Assembly (NCBI GenBank): GCA_028278625.1 | Contig: JANQDY010000230.1 | Location: 1 to 32,227, forward strand | DNA: 32,227 nucleotides | Origin: Thermodesulfobacteriota bacterium | GTDB taxonomy: Bacteria > Desulfobacterota > DSM-4660 > Desulfatiglandales > Desulfatiglandaceae | Reading direction: 5' to 3' | Shown here: piece after piece, positions 24,323 through 32,142 of the stretch | Numbering within the stretch: position 1 is the stretch's first letter | Layout: each line of letters begins with the position of its first letter | Notes under the pieces: generated by a model | Seen by the model: the letters and a program-made list of their open reading frames with translations, nothing else | Told to the model about the DNA's origin: nothing | Database searches by the model: none | Translations under genes and position numbers: made by a program

Positions 24323-24392
24323 CAGTTATTATAGTTATTCTGGTTTGTCAAGAAAAAAATCGATGTTCGAAATAAATATTTACTAGAATAAC
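24323..24392 (-). promoter_or_regulatory. Promoter with repeated AGTTATT elements upstream of the response regulator
   Basis: On the minus strand TTGACA (24351-24346) is followed at 17 bp by TAACTG (24328-24323). On the plus strand AGTTATTAT (24324-24332) and AGTTATTCT (24333-24341) are adjacent 9-bp direct repeats covering the -10 and spacer. An inverted copy AGAATAAC (24385-24392) lies upstream of the -35. These are plausible operators, perhaps for autoregulation. The rest of 24393-24532 shows nothing clear. Confidence 0.4.
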
Positions 24393-24532
24393 GGAAATTT
24401 CTGTACTTGGGAATTGCTTTCCATTAAGAGGCATCCAACCTTGAGAGATGGTCAAAGGGGTATGTGCGGCCCTATGGAAGGGATTTGCCCTGGTGATACG
24501 CAGGTGATGGTATCGAGGATGGAAGGGGGGAT

Positions 24533-26827
24533 CTATTCCGTTTCTTTGTAAACGGGGAGGAGAATGGTGAAAGTGGTTCCGGCATCCATCCGGCTTCTCA
24601 CTTTGATATCGCCACCGTGGTCTTTGATAAACCCGTAACAGACGGAGAGTCCCAGGCCCACGCCCTTGACGCTGGCTTTGGTTGTGAAAAAGGCGTCAAA
24701 AATCTTATCAATGTTTTCTTTTCGAATACCCGTGCCCGTATCGGAGATGTCGATGTGAACATCATCGTCCACCTGTGACGTGGCCACGGTGAGGGTCCCG
24801 CCCTCCGGCATGGCATCCCGGGCGTTTGAGATCATATTCAGGAAAACCTGCCGTAGCTGATTTTTGGAGGCCATTACTCTTTCGAGCTTGGGTGCCAGGG
24901 AAACAGATATGCCGATGCTGTGTTCCCGCAGTTGTTTTTCGTGCAAGAGCAATATCTCATCCAGTATGGTGTTAATGTCTGACGGTTGCCGTTCTTCCTC
25001 ATCGGGTTTTGAAAATGAGAGCATCTTTCGAAGCATTTCAGCAAGCCTTTCCGTTTCCGAAAGGGCCATCTCGAGAATCCTTCTTCGTTTGTTCTCAGGC
25101 GGAATTTCAGTCTTCAGAAGTTCCAGGGTGTTCATGATGCCGTAAAGGGGATTGTTCAATTCATGAGCAATTTGCGATGTCAGGCGCCCCATGGCAGCCA
25201 GTTTTTCCGATTGCAGCAACTGCTCCTGGGTTCGCCGAAGCGTTCGTTCCATGTTGAGCCGTTCTTCAAGGTTCACAAAAATACCGAAAGATGCCGCCTC
25301 GGTGCCGTCGCTGTTATAGAGGATGGCAGATGAAAGATTCCCTTCAATCACTTGCCCGTCCCGTCTCACAAATACCATTGGATATGATTGCAGCTTGCCG
25401 ACGGGCCCGTGATCGGCGCTTCGCATCATCTGCATCACTTTTTTGGCGGTGCCTTCCGAATAGATTTTATTGATATTCATCTTGCCGATCACTTCACTGG
25501 CGTTGTATCCCAGGGTTTCTTCCGCCGCCTGGTTCCATATGATGATGTTCCCTTTCATGTCGGCGGCAATAATGGCGTTGGGGGAGTTTTGAACGCTTTT
25601 GTTTAAAAAGTCATGGGCTTTTTTGAGTTCCTCTTCGCGCTTCACCAACTGCCGTTTCAGCCGGTTTTCTTCGGTGATATCCTTGCTCACGCCCACTGTC
25701 CCCAGAACACGACCTTCGCTGTCTTTTAGTTGTGAAAGAGAAAGGCTGAATTCCACTTCGTCACCATCCTTGGCAAGCAGGGTTGTGGTGTAGTTGTTCA
25801 CAAACCCCTTGGCTTCTACTTCAGCCATGAGTTTACGTCGTTCTTCAGGGGCCTTCCAGAAGGATTCGATGTCCAGGCCCAGAACTTCCTCCGCCCTGTA
25901 CTTCAGCATATTTTCGGCACCCGGATTGAATGTGACGATTTTGCGATCCAGGTCTGTGGTGATGATCATGTCACTGGAGTTTGCAATAATATTCTCCAGG
26001 TATTCCTTGTTTCGCCGCACCTCTTCCTGCAGTTCAATCCGCCTTGTCACATCACGGATTCCTTCGATGACCTGAACAATCTCCCCTTTCTCATTGCAGA
26101 GGGGCGTGGCGAGAATTTCCTCGAAAAGGTCGGCGCCATCCTTGGTTTTGTGGCTGTGGACCGCGGAGAAGTGGCTTCCGGTTTCAAGCACTTGTTCAAA
26201 GGGACAGGCATGTGTTTTTCCGCTGCAAGGCTCGGCGCTGTGATGCGTGATTTGATAGCACGGTTTTCCCAGCACATCCGTTTCCGTTAATCCGGTTTCA
26301 TTCAGGAATGTCTTGTTAACCCTGTAAATGGTCCGGTCTTTGTCCAGCACCATGATCTTGTCGCCAAGAGAATCTATGAAGTGTTGAGACCAGTCACGCT
26401 CCCGGACGAGCGCCTGATGGGATTCGTTCTGGATCGACCTTTTATCGATCTCCATCTGGATCAGGTCCCAGAAGAGACGGGCGCCCCGATGATCGATGGC
26501 GCTGATATGCGGCGGTTTTGTTCGAAGCATCTGCTCCGATATTTTAGCAGCGCCGGTCAACTCGATGAGAAGATTTAACCCCTCAAGGGCATAAAGGGCC
26601 GTAAAATCGGAGGTGGTGAAGATTCCCATTTGCCTTGCGAGACGGATTCCCGGTGCATCGGGGTTGGAATCGGCAACGCCGATGATTTCCATCTGGAGGC
26701 GTTCAAAGAGCTCGTTGCTCAAGAGCTTGAGAAGATCATGACAGGCATTTCCGCCGCCAATGATAGCGGCCGTGAACTTCAATCGGGATTGGGCACCCCG
26801 TTTTAATAAGGCGTTGTTTCCATCCAT
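24533..26827 (-). CDS. PAS-domain sensor histidine kinase with an N-terminal Rossmann domain
   Basis: This is a 764-residue soluble kinase with no membrane segments. Residues about 15-140 form a Rossmann-like domain ('FTAAIIGGGNACHDLL', 'EIIGVADSNPDAPG', 'NLLIELTG') resembling the NAD-binding part of dehydrogenases. Three PAS domains follow (about 145-265, 270-395, 405-525). The first has a Cys/His-rich loop ('GKPCYQITHHSAEPC', 'HACPFEQVLETG') that could bind metal or sense redox state. The catalytic core has the phospho-His in 'LTSQIAHELNNPLYG', the N-box 'MISNARDAMPEGG', 'ISDTGTGI' and 'KGVGLGLSV'. The ATG at 26827 is preceded by GGGAGGT at 8 nt. Its partner is probably the HTH-receiver protein 250 bp downstream. 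A cytoplasmic NAD(H)/redox sensor for the adjacent C1 genes is an inference. Confidence 0.88.
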   Translation of the reverse strand: MDGNNALLKRGAQSRLKFTAAIIGGGNACHDLLKLLSNELFERLQMEIIGVADSNPDAPGIRLARQMGIFTTSDFTALYALEGLNLLIELTGAAKISEQMLRTKPPHISAIDHRGARLFWDLIQMEIDKRSIQNESHQALVRERDWSQHFIDSLGDKIMVLDKDRTIYRVNKTFLNETGLTETDVLGKPCYQITHHSAEPCSGKTHACPFEQVLETGSHFSAVHSHKTKDGADLFEEILATPLCNEKGEIVQVIEGIRDVTRRIELQEEVRRNKEYLENIIANSSDMIITTDLDRKIVTFNPGAENMLKYRAEEVLGLDIESFWKAPEERRKLMAEVEAKGFVNNYTTTLLAKDGDEVEFSLSLSQLKDSEGRVLGTVGVSKDITEENRLKRQLVKREEELKKAHDFLNKSVQNSPNAIIAADMKGNIIIWNQAAEETLGYNASEVIGKMNINKIYSEGTAKKVMQMMRSADHGPVGKLQSYPMVFVRRDGQVIEGNLSSAILYNSDGTEAASFGIFVNLEERLNMERTLRRTQEQLLQSEKLAAMGRLTSQIAHELNNPLYGIMNTLELLKTEIPPENKRRRILEMALSETERLAEMLRKMLSFSKPDEEERQPSDINTILDEILLLHEKQLREHSIGISVSLAPKLERVMASKNQLRQVFLNMISNARDAMPEGGTLTVATSQVDDDVHIDISDTGTGIRKENIDKIFDAFFTTKASVKGVGLGLSVCYGFIKDHGGDIKVRSRMDAGTTFTILLPVYKETE

Positions 26828-27026
26828 TTCCCTTGACCTCCCTAAGGTTTGAGCGCTTTTTTCGTGCAAAAATGGTATTGGCATATACTTTACACATAAC
26901 CGCGCTCAATGGGAAAGACTATTTTTCAAGGCCCTTGTTATTGAGATTTGACAGAGAAATATGCTTGTGTGGGAGCATCTCGGGGTGCTATTCTTACCTA
27001 TCTTGGCCCTCAAAAGGAGATACAAA

Positions 27027-27569
27027 ATGAAAGAATGTCTGTTGTTGGTCGATCTTCAAAACGACTATTTCCCTGGCGGAAAAATGGCGCTGGTGGATGT
27101 GGAAATGGCGGCTCAAAATGCCAAGGCGTTGCTTCGGTTTTTTCGGGAACGGCAGTTGCCGGTTATTCATGTTCAGCATGTTTCAAAGAGACCGGGCGCC
27201 GGCTTTTTCCTTCCCGGTACCGAGGGCGTTGAGATACACCAATGGGTTGCCCCCGAGGAAGGAGAGTTGATTGTGTCAAAATCCTTCCCCAACAGTTTTC
27301 GTGACACCGAACTTTTGGAAACCCTTAAAAGGGAGCAAATGGGTGAACTGCTCATCTGTGGTGCCATGAGTCACATGTGCATCGATGCCACCACGCGAGC
27401 TGCTTTTGACCTGGGTTTCAAATGCAGGGTCGCGGAAGATGCCTGTGCAACGAGAGATTTGGTCTTTAAGGGGAAGACCATAAAGGCCAAAGATGTTCAC
27501 GGAGCTTTTATGTCGGCTTTGTCGGTCCCTTATGCGGAAATCATAACCGCCGAAGAGATCATCGGCTAA
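27027..27569 (+). CDS. Cysteine hydrolase, isochorismatase/nicotinamidase superfamily
   Basis: The 180-residue enzyme shows the superfamily triad: Asp9 in 'LLVDLQNDYFPGG', Lys85 in 'IVSKSFPNSF', and Cys118 in 'GAMSHMCIDATTRAA'. The Asp-x-His-x-x-His metal site of true nicotinamidases is absent ('HVQHVSKRPGAGFF' instead), so a non-metal amidase or ester hydrolase of the YcaC/streptothricin-hydrolase sort is more likely. The substrate is unknown. AAGGAG 6 nt before the ATG at 27027 fixes the start, and the longer frame from 26961 is rejected. It is divergent from the histidine kinase. A small stem-loop (AGCATC/GGTGCT, 26974-26989) lies in its leader. Confidence 0.87.
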   Translation: MKECLLLVDLQNDYFPGGKMALVDVEMAAQNAKALLRFFRERQLPVIHVQHVSKRPGAGFFLPGTEGVEIHQWVAPEEGELIVSKSFPNSFRDTELLETLKREQMGELLICGAMSHMCIDATTRAAFDLGFKCRVAEDACATRDLVFKGKTIKAKDVHGAFMSALSVPYAEIITAEEIIG

Positions 27570-27884
27570 AAAACTCAGGCTTTTAAGGGCGGCACGTAAA
27601 GTGGTATGGAGATTTTTCGGGTGCTTTCTCATGCCGCTATTGTGTGGCCTCATATCAAAACCTCTCTAATCCTCCCGGGGGGTTGTGGGCAAGCGCATCC
27701 ATCTGGCCATGACAGGATGTGCAACGGTCTCAAAAACCTTCAAATATCATAGGGCAAAACCCTGTCCCGAGAATTGATCTTTTGTTTCAAGCAGCGGGGA
27801 CATGGACCCTTTTTTGGAATCGTCCAGGGCAGGGTCGTGGAATGCCCATGGCACCGGGCCGGCAGCTGACATGGAAATATATTA
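27570..27884. other. Intergenic stretch without recognisable genes
   Basis: Between the cysteine hydrolase and the MerR-type gene I find no credible ORF. The only structure is a weak imperfect pairing (TGTCCC near 27763 with GGGACA near 27797). No T-tract terminator was recognised for the hydrolase. Confidence 0.5.
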
Positions 27885-27932
27885 AAAAAGTGTAAATTGA
27901 CACTTGACACTTTTTATGACTTGTCGTAAAAG
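27885..27932 (+). promoter_or_regulatory. Promoter and candidate operator of the MerR-type gene
   Basis: AAAAAGTGT (27885-27893) and ACACTTTTT (27907-27915) form a perfect 9-bp inverted repeat. Inside it, GTGTAAATTGACAC (27890-27903) is nearly palindromic and TTGACAC occurs twice in tandem (27897-27910). The second TTGACA (27904-27909) with a 17-bp spacer and TAAAAG (27927-27932) makes a promoter. The operator would cover the -35, which suits autorepression. Confidence 0.5.
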
Positions 27933-27975
27933 AGGATGCATCGCCTCAAGAACATGAACGGAACGGATTGGCACC

Positions 27976-28674
27976 ATGAAAAAAATGGATCGGAACCCAA
28001 AAAAGCCCGGACTGAAGATGAAAGAGCTTTCGGAAGCGACAGGCTTGGCAAAATCAACCCTCCTTTACTACGTATCACTCGGATTGATCCCCAAGCCCGT
28101 CAAAACAAGTCCCAATATGGCCTATTACGATCCGGCAAGTATTAATCGGGTCAAATTCATTCAAAATATGAAAGTGCACCACCGGCTTCCCCTGGGGGAA
28201 ATCCGAGAATTGATGGAGCAATGGGATGATGACGCCGCAATATCAACCCACGTGGAACTGACGAACCTGGTTTTTGGCCCCGCCATAGGGGAAGACCGGA
28301 TGGACCGGAATGCCTTTTTGGAGGCAACGGGGCTCACGGGCGGGCAGGTGGATGAACTCCTTCTGGCAAGGCTGCTCATTCCCGTGGAGGAAGGGTTCTT
28401 TGACAGCGATGATGTCAGCATGGGGAGGGTGTTGGCGCAGGGCTTGAGGTGGGGATACAGGATCAGTGATCTGGTTTTTTATGTGGAAACGGGTGAGCAG
28501 ATCGTTGATCGGGAATTGGCACTTAGAAAGGTTTTGACCCGAAATCTCTCCGTCAGCCAAGACGCGGCAATGACCCTTGAAATGGTCAAGAGTGCCCGCA
28601 TTAGCCGGGCCTATGTCACGGACCGGCTCTTTCAGCGCCGGATTGCTGAAATGAAAAGCCTTAAAGATGAATGA
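27976..28674 (+). CDS. MerR-family transcriptional regulator
   Basis: The 232-residue protein begins with a MerR-type winged helix: 'MKELSEATGLAKSTLLYYVS', then 'LGLIPKPVKTSPNMAYYDPA' and 'RVKFIQNMKVHHRLPLGEIR' (residues 15-80). The C-terminal 150 residues are not a known metal-binding tail and contain a second HTH-like stretch ('FLEATGLTGGQVDELLLARL', about 114-133). No effector can be named. The ATG at 27976 lacks a good Shine-Dalgarno; Met15 is a possible alternative. Its stop is close to the ferredoxin-nitroreductase gene 14 bp downstream, so the two are co-transcribed and the regulator probably controls that enzyme. Confidence 0.85.
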   Translation: MKKMDRNPKKPGLKMKELSEATGLAKSTLLYYVSLGLIPKPVKTSPNMAYYDPASINRVKFIQNMKVHHRLPLGEIRELMEQWDDDAAISTHVELTNLVFGPAIGEDRMDRNAFLEATGLTGGQVDELLLARLLIPVEEGFFDSDDVSMGRVLAQGLRWGYRISDLVFYVETGEQIVDRELALRKVLTRNLSVSQDAAMTLEMVKSARISRAYVTDRLFQRRIAEMKSLKDE

Positions 28675-28688
28675 CCGGAGGTGAAATC

Positions 28689-29576
28689 ATGATAGGAATA
28701 GAGGAAGATAAATGCACCGCTTGCGGAATATGCGGGAGTATTTGTCCACGGCGTGTTATAGAGACCATGGGTGAGAAAGAGGAAAAAAAGGCAATTGTCT
28801 CTAGGGAAAGGGAGGGGATTTGCCTGGGATGCGGCCAGTGTATGGCGGTCTGCCCCAATGATGCGATCCGTCTTGAAGGCATGGATTCCGATGCGTTCAA
28901 GCCGGTTCGACCATTGGATGTGACCGAGGAAAGCCTGCTTACCCTTATGGAGCAGCGACGTTCCATACGCCGTTACAAGGACAGGCCCGTTCCCAGGGAA
29001 ATCCTGGATCGCATTATTGAGGCTTCGCGGAGAGCTCCCACCGGCACCGCCAGTCAAAGCACCGGTGTTCTTGTAATTGACGACCCAACCTCTTTGGATA
29101 CCCTGTCGAGAATGGTCCATGAAGGCTATCAAGGACTGGAAAAGGGTTTAAACAACCCCATTGGCCGTTTTATGATCAAAAGAAAAGCCGGCCCCAGACT
29201 TTATAATACACTCCAAAACTTTGTCATGCCGGGGATGCACTGGTACCTGAGATGGAAGAAAGAGGGGGCGGGAGATGAGATCCTTCGGGATTGCAGGGCC
29301 TTGATCCTGTTTCACAGCCCCATTTTTGAACCCATGGGTGATACAAACTGTACCATTTCCGCTTTCCATGCCATATTCATGGCAGAGATACTGGGTGTTG
29401 GGACCTGTTTCAACGACCTGATTCCACCCATCTGCAACCGGAGTCGGGAGATTCGAGATATGCTCGGCCTGGCGGAAGACAGGGATTTCTATTCCAGTCT
29501 GACGGTTGGCTTTCCCAAGTATAAATACCAAAAGGTGGTTCCCAAAAAGCTGGCGGAAGTCCGCTATCTCAATTAA
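28689..29576 (+). CDS. Ferredoxin-nitroreductase fusion protein
   Basis: The 295-residue protein starts with a 2x[4Fe-4S] ferredoxin domain: 'CTACGICGSICP' (Cys 9, 12, 15, 19) and 'CLGCGQCMAVCP'. An FMN-binding nitroreductase domain follows (about 85-295), with the typical 'RRSIRRYKDRPVPREILDRI' and 'ASRRAPTGTASQ' segments. Such fusions are common in anaerobes and reduce nitro, quinone or other acceptors with low-potential electrons; the acceptor is unknown. GGAGG lies 7 nt before the ATG at 28689, which is preferred over an in-frame ATG at 28671 that overlaps the MerR stop. It probably forms an operon with the regulator. Confidence 0.9.
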   Translation: MIGIEEDKCTACGICGSICPRRVIETMGEKEEKKAIVSREREGICLGCGQCMAVCPNDAIRLEGMDSDAFKPVRPLDVTEESLLTLMEQRRSIRRYKDRPVPREILDRIIEASRRAPTGTASQSTGVLVIDDPTSLDTLSRMVHEGYQGLEKGLNNPIGRFMIKRKAGPRLYNTLQNFVMPGMHWYLRWKKEGAGDEILRDCRALILFHSPIFEPMGDTNCTISAFHAIFMAEILGVGTCFNDLIPPICNRSREIRDMLGLAEDRDFYSSLTVGFPKYKYQKVVPKKLAEVRYLN

Positions 29577-29698
29577 CGGGTGATGTCTGGGGAATGGGAT
29601 CCGGTCGGGAAAGTATCATAATGATCTCTGTCTTCCTGAAGGGAATGGGCTAACCCGGGGGATCGGCGGATAACGAAGGAGGAGAGGGGAGGTGCAAG

Positions 29699-29983
29699 GT
29701 GGAAAATGATGAGGTTTATCAAAATGCCAAAAAGAAAGTGGAAGCCAAGATTGGGTTTTACATCCATTTGGCCGTCTATGCGGGCGTGAATATCCTTCTG
29801 GCCATTATCAACCTCGTTACGTCAAGCGATTACCTCTGGTTTAAATGGCCGTTGATGGGCTGGAGTATCGGCCTTCTGTTTCATGGGTTGAGTGTGTTCG
29901 TTTTCAACGAGCCATCTTCAATCAAGGAACGGATGATTCAGAAAGAAATGGAAAAGGAGGCACGCAAGAAAGGGGAGGGTTGA
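29699..29983 (+). CDS. 2TM-domain membrane protein
   Basis: This 94-residue protein begins with GTG, preceded by GGGGAGGT at 5 nt. It has a short charged N-terminus ('ENDEVYQNAKKKVEAKIGFY'), two hydrophobic helices ('IHLAVYAGVNILLAIINLV' and 'WPLMGWSIGLLFHGLSVFVF') and a charged C-terminal tail. This is the 2TM domain layout often found alone or attached to histidine kinases and DNA-binding proteins. Its function is unknown; it may be membrane-associated in stress or signalling. It lies 122 bp after the nitroreductase and could share its transcript. Confidence 0.8.
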   Translation: MENDEVYQNAKKKVEAKIGFYIHLAVYAGVNILLAIINLVTSSDYLWFKWPLMGWSIGLLFHGLSVFVFNEPSSIKERMIQKEMEKEARKKGEG

Positions 29984-30196
29984 ACATGAAAAAGAGGAAC
30001 TACAGGAAGGCGAAAAGGAAGTAACGGAGATGCTTGGGCGATGAGGGGGAATGATTTTCCTGTCTCTGCTCATCATCGAAAAGGGTTGAACTGCAATTCG
30101 GGGACGGGAGCCACCCCTTTGATCCAAATCCATACTATCCATAGTCTCCAACCAAGGAGCGGTCATGGTAAAACCGATGAAATTTTGAATGCTTTG
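29984..30196. other. Intergenic stretch without supported genes
   Basis: Apart from a 12-codon basic mini-ORF at 29987-30025 (rejected below), nothing coding is visible. A hairpin listed separately lies at the right end. Confidence 0.5.
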
Positions 30197-30227
30197 CTCC
30201 CAATGAGATGCGTCTTCTCTTTGGGAG
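30197..30227 (+). terminator. Hairpin upstream of the secreted protein gene
   Basis: CTCCCAA (30197-30203) pairs with TTGGGAG (30221-30227), and GAGA (30205-30208) with TCTC (30216-30219), with one T/T mismatch and a 7-nt loop. Three T follow, then a T-rich stretch (30240-30260). It is a fair terminator for the preceding transcript. Confidence 0.45.
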
Positions 30228-30298
30228 TTTGGACAATTCTCCTTTCTTTTTTAAGCTTTTTGTAAGTTTAACGAAAACACAATTATAAGGAGTGAGAT

Positions 30299-31096
30299 AT
30301 GTTTGGAAGAATCCTATTTTGGGTGTTGTTCCTTCTTTTTCTATTTCCCACCCATAGTTATGCGGATGGTACTGCCGTACCAGATTTTAGTACCGTCAGT
30401 GAATGTCAGACATGGGTCGGGGACTATAATGAAAAAGTGCCTACTGAAACACCACATGTTCTGGATTACAAATCCTGGCTCTACTCCTTTGCCTTCGTTC
30501 GCTCCGTTAGCCAGATTGAATGCCATAACGATAAATGCACTAAATGGTTCTGGGGCGCTGAAAGCGGTCCGAAAACAGGAGGCTGCACTATGATCGGTTA
30601 CTCAGATCACACCTTCTATGAAGACGCATGGGATCTAGCAAGGCGTAATCTAATTGATATGATTAACATAATAGAAAGTGAGAAAGCACCGCTGCCCGAT
30701 TACAATTATGGAAAAGAATGCCATTATTTGAAAGGATCGGATCCAACAATGGGGGACTGCGGGGTAATGATGTATGACGATGGTCAGCCGTGTGCCACAC
30801 TAAACCCTTTAGATCTCCGTCTTCACATCCCATGTGTGAAAGAAGATGGTGTTATATACTGGAAAGAGGCCGATCATCTAGGTGACTGGACGTTTGAAAT
30901 GAGCAATGAGGGTCCGGGCTTCGACGCACTGGGAACCGCAAATGATTGTGCCACCTATGCATACGAGGATTCAATCAGAATCCTTAATATCCCTTGTGTT
31001 ATACTCGGCGATAAATCGTATTGGGCGAAATTCGAGGTCTTGAACACTAGCCCGGTCCAGCTTCGTTTGAAAGATCATGGAGAGAACACAGGATGA
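30299..31096 (+). CDS. Secreted protein with two IPCV...YW repeats, unknown function
   Basis: I do not recognise the full protein. The 265-residue product has a signal peptide ('FWVLFLLFLFPTHSYA', cleavage near 'SYA-DGT') and about ten cysteines in the mature part, suggesting an extracytoplasmic disulfide- or metal-containing protein. The C-terminal half holds two related units: 'LRLHIPCVKEDGVIYW' (about 172-187) and 'IRILNIPCVILGDKSYWAKF' (about 225-244). Both belong to an 'IPCV..g...YW' motif I associate with secreted proteins of deltaproteobacteria. AAGGAG 7 nt upstream fixes the start. The base composition is visibly AT-richer than in the neighbours, a hint of different origin. Confidence 0.65.
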   Translation: MFGRILFWVLFLLFLFPTHSYADGTAVPDFSTVSECQTWVGDYNEKVPTETPHVLDYKSWLYSFAFVRSVSQIECHNDKCTKWFWGAESGPKTGGCTMIGYSDHTFYEDAWDLARRNLIDMINIIESEKAPLPDYNYGKECHYLKGSDPTMGDCGVMMYDDGQPCATLNPLDLRLHIPCVKEDGVIYWKEADHLGDWTFEMSNEGPGFDALGTANDCATYAYEDSIRILNIPCVILGDKSYWAKFEVLNTSPVQLRLKDHGENTG

Positions 31097-31362
31097 TGAA
31101 AATGAAGGAACTTGTCTATGTTCTTGCAGGTTTTTTAACATTCTGCTATGCCACCGCCCAGGCTCGGGGCTGGATTTCCGCTTCCGGCGGGGTCATAAAA
31201 GGTACCGGAAGGAGGCGCGTACCCCAGGGCTGCCTCAACCAAATAGTCTCCGGCTGCCCCTTGAAGGGCCGGGTCCTCCACGATTTGAGGCCATTCCTCA
31301 ACCAGAAAATCATAAGCCACCGAATCGATCGCAACGGGATCCAAAGATACAAAAAGGCTTGA
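31093..31362 (+). pseudogene. Remnant of a secreted-protein gene: signal peptide only, then antisense of DUF362
   Basis: An ATG at 31093 overlaps the stop of the preceding gene (ATGA) and opens a clear signal peptide ('KELVYVLAGFLTFCYATAQA', up to about 31164). From there the frame simply runs through the opposite strand of the DUF362 gene and has no protein-like character. The most economical reading is a second cistron of which only the first about 24 codons survive. Confidence 0.4.
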
Positions 31363-32142
31363 AGGCCAATAGTTGTTGAACGGATCGCTTTTCCACTGAT
31401 AGGGATGAGCGTCCCACATGTAGCCGGAAAAGAGGCCGTCAGCCATGTATAACAATGTTTTTCCACCAAGTTCCGGATGCGCCATCAAATCCACGATCGC
31501 CCTGTATTGCCCTGTCCCGGGGTACAGGGAAAGATGCAGATCCAAGTAATCCCGATGGCTCCCCTGATCCGGATCCCTCCTTGGATCCGATGGCCTCACA
31601 TATCCGTCGGGACATCTTATGAGGGAACCGAAGTGGTTTTTTCCGCAATTGGAAAACCCTGCCGCATGCCCTTTCAGCACGGCGAAGTTGATGATGTAGT
31701 CCGCCTGGGCAAAGGGTCTTGCCAGATAGTCCTTGAGCTTTCCCATTGCATCGAGCGTGCTCCAGTAGACGGGAATGTCTGAGAATTGAGACCGTATTCG
31801 TTCTGAACCGCCGTGGTTATCAAAATAACCGACACTTGGGAAATCGGGATGAAGATAGTCCCAGTAATAGTCGGGGATCATGGCGGTTGTATCCCCAACG
31901 CTAATGTTTTCCTGCTCTACACCGCCTGTGTTAACAAGCTGTTCCAAAAGGGCAAAAACCATTTGGGGAGCCACATCAATGTTATTGATCATGGCCGGGT
32001 TTTTTTCGTGGGTTGCGGGATCAACCTCTTTGGACCTGGCGTTACAGGTGGTGAGATTTATTTTTATGGCAATCTTCTCCCCGCTCTGATACCCCAAATC
32101 CCCTTTCCCTCGAATTTTGTTGCAGTATCTAACCCTACAACG
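31135..32142 (-). pseudogene. DUF362-family protein, truncated at both ends
   Basis: The product resembles long (about 450 residue) DUF362 proteins: 'GYQSGEKIAIKINLTTC', 'INFAVLKGHAAGFSNCGKNHFGS', 'LVDLMAHPELGGKTLLYMAD'-like text, 'WPSSLFVSLDPVAIDSVAYD' and 'PPSGTFYDP'. Family members normally have about 100 residues before this block. Here an in-frame TGA (32145-32143) closes the frame, and only a non-canonical TTG (32097) is available as start, while family-like sequence ('RYCNKIRGKGDLGY') continues upstream of it. The C-terminus breaks off at 'PSLG' where relatives, as I recall them, continue with 'VHEHWN...' for about 30 more residues. The function of DUF362 is not established; some members are FeS-linked. 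Confidence 0.6.

Noticed and set aside
27027..27569. Nicotinamidase (pncA)
   Set aside because: The Asp-x-His-x-x-His metal site is absent; only the general cysteine-hydrolase triad is present.
29987..30025. 12-codon basic mini-ORF after the 2TM gene, preceded by GGGGAGGG
   Set aside because: Too short and low in information (mostly Lys/Arg) to claim as a gene, though the purine-rich leader is noted.
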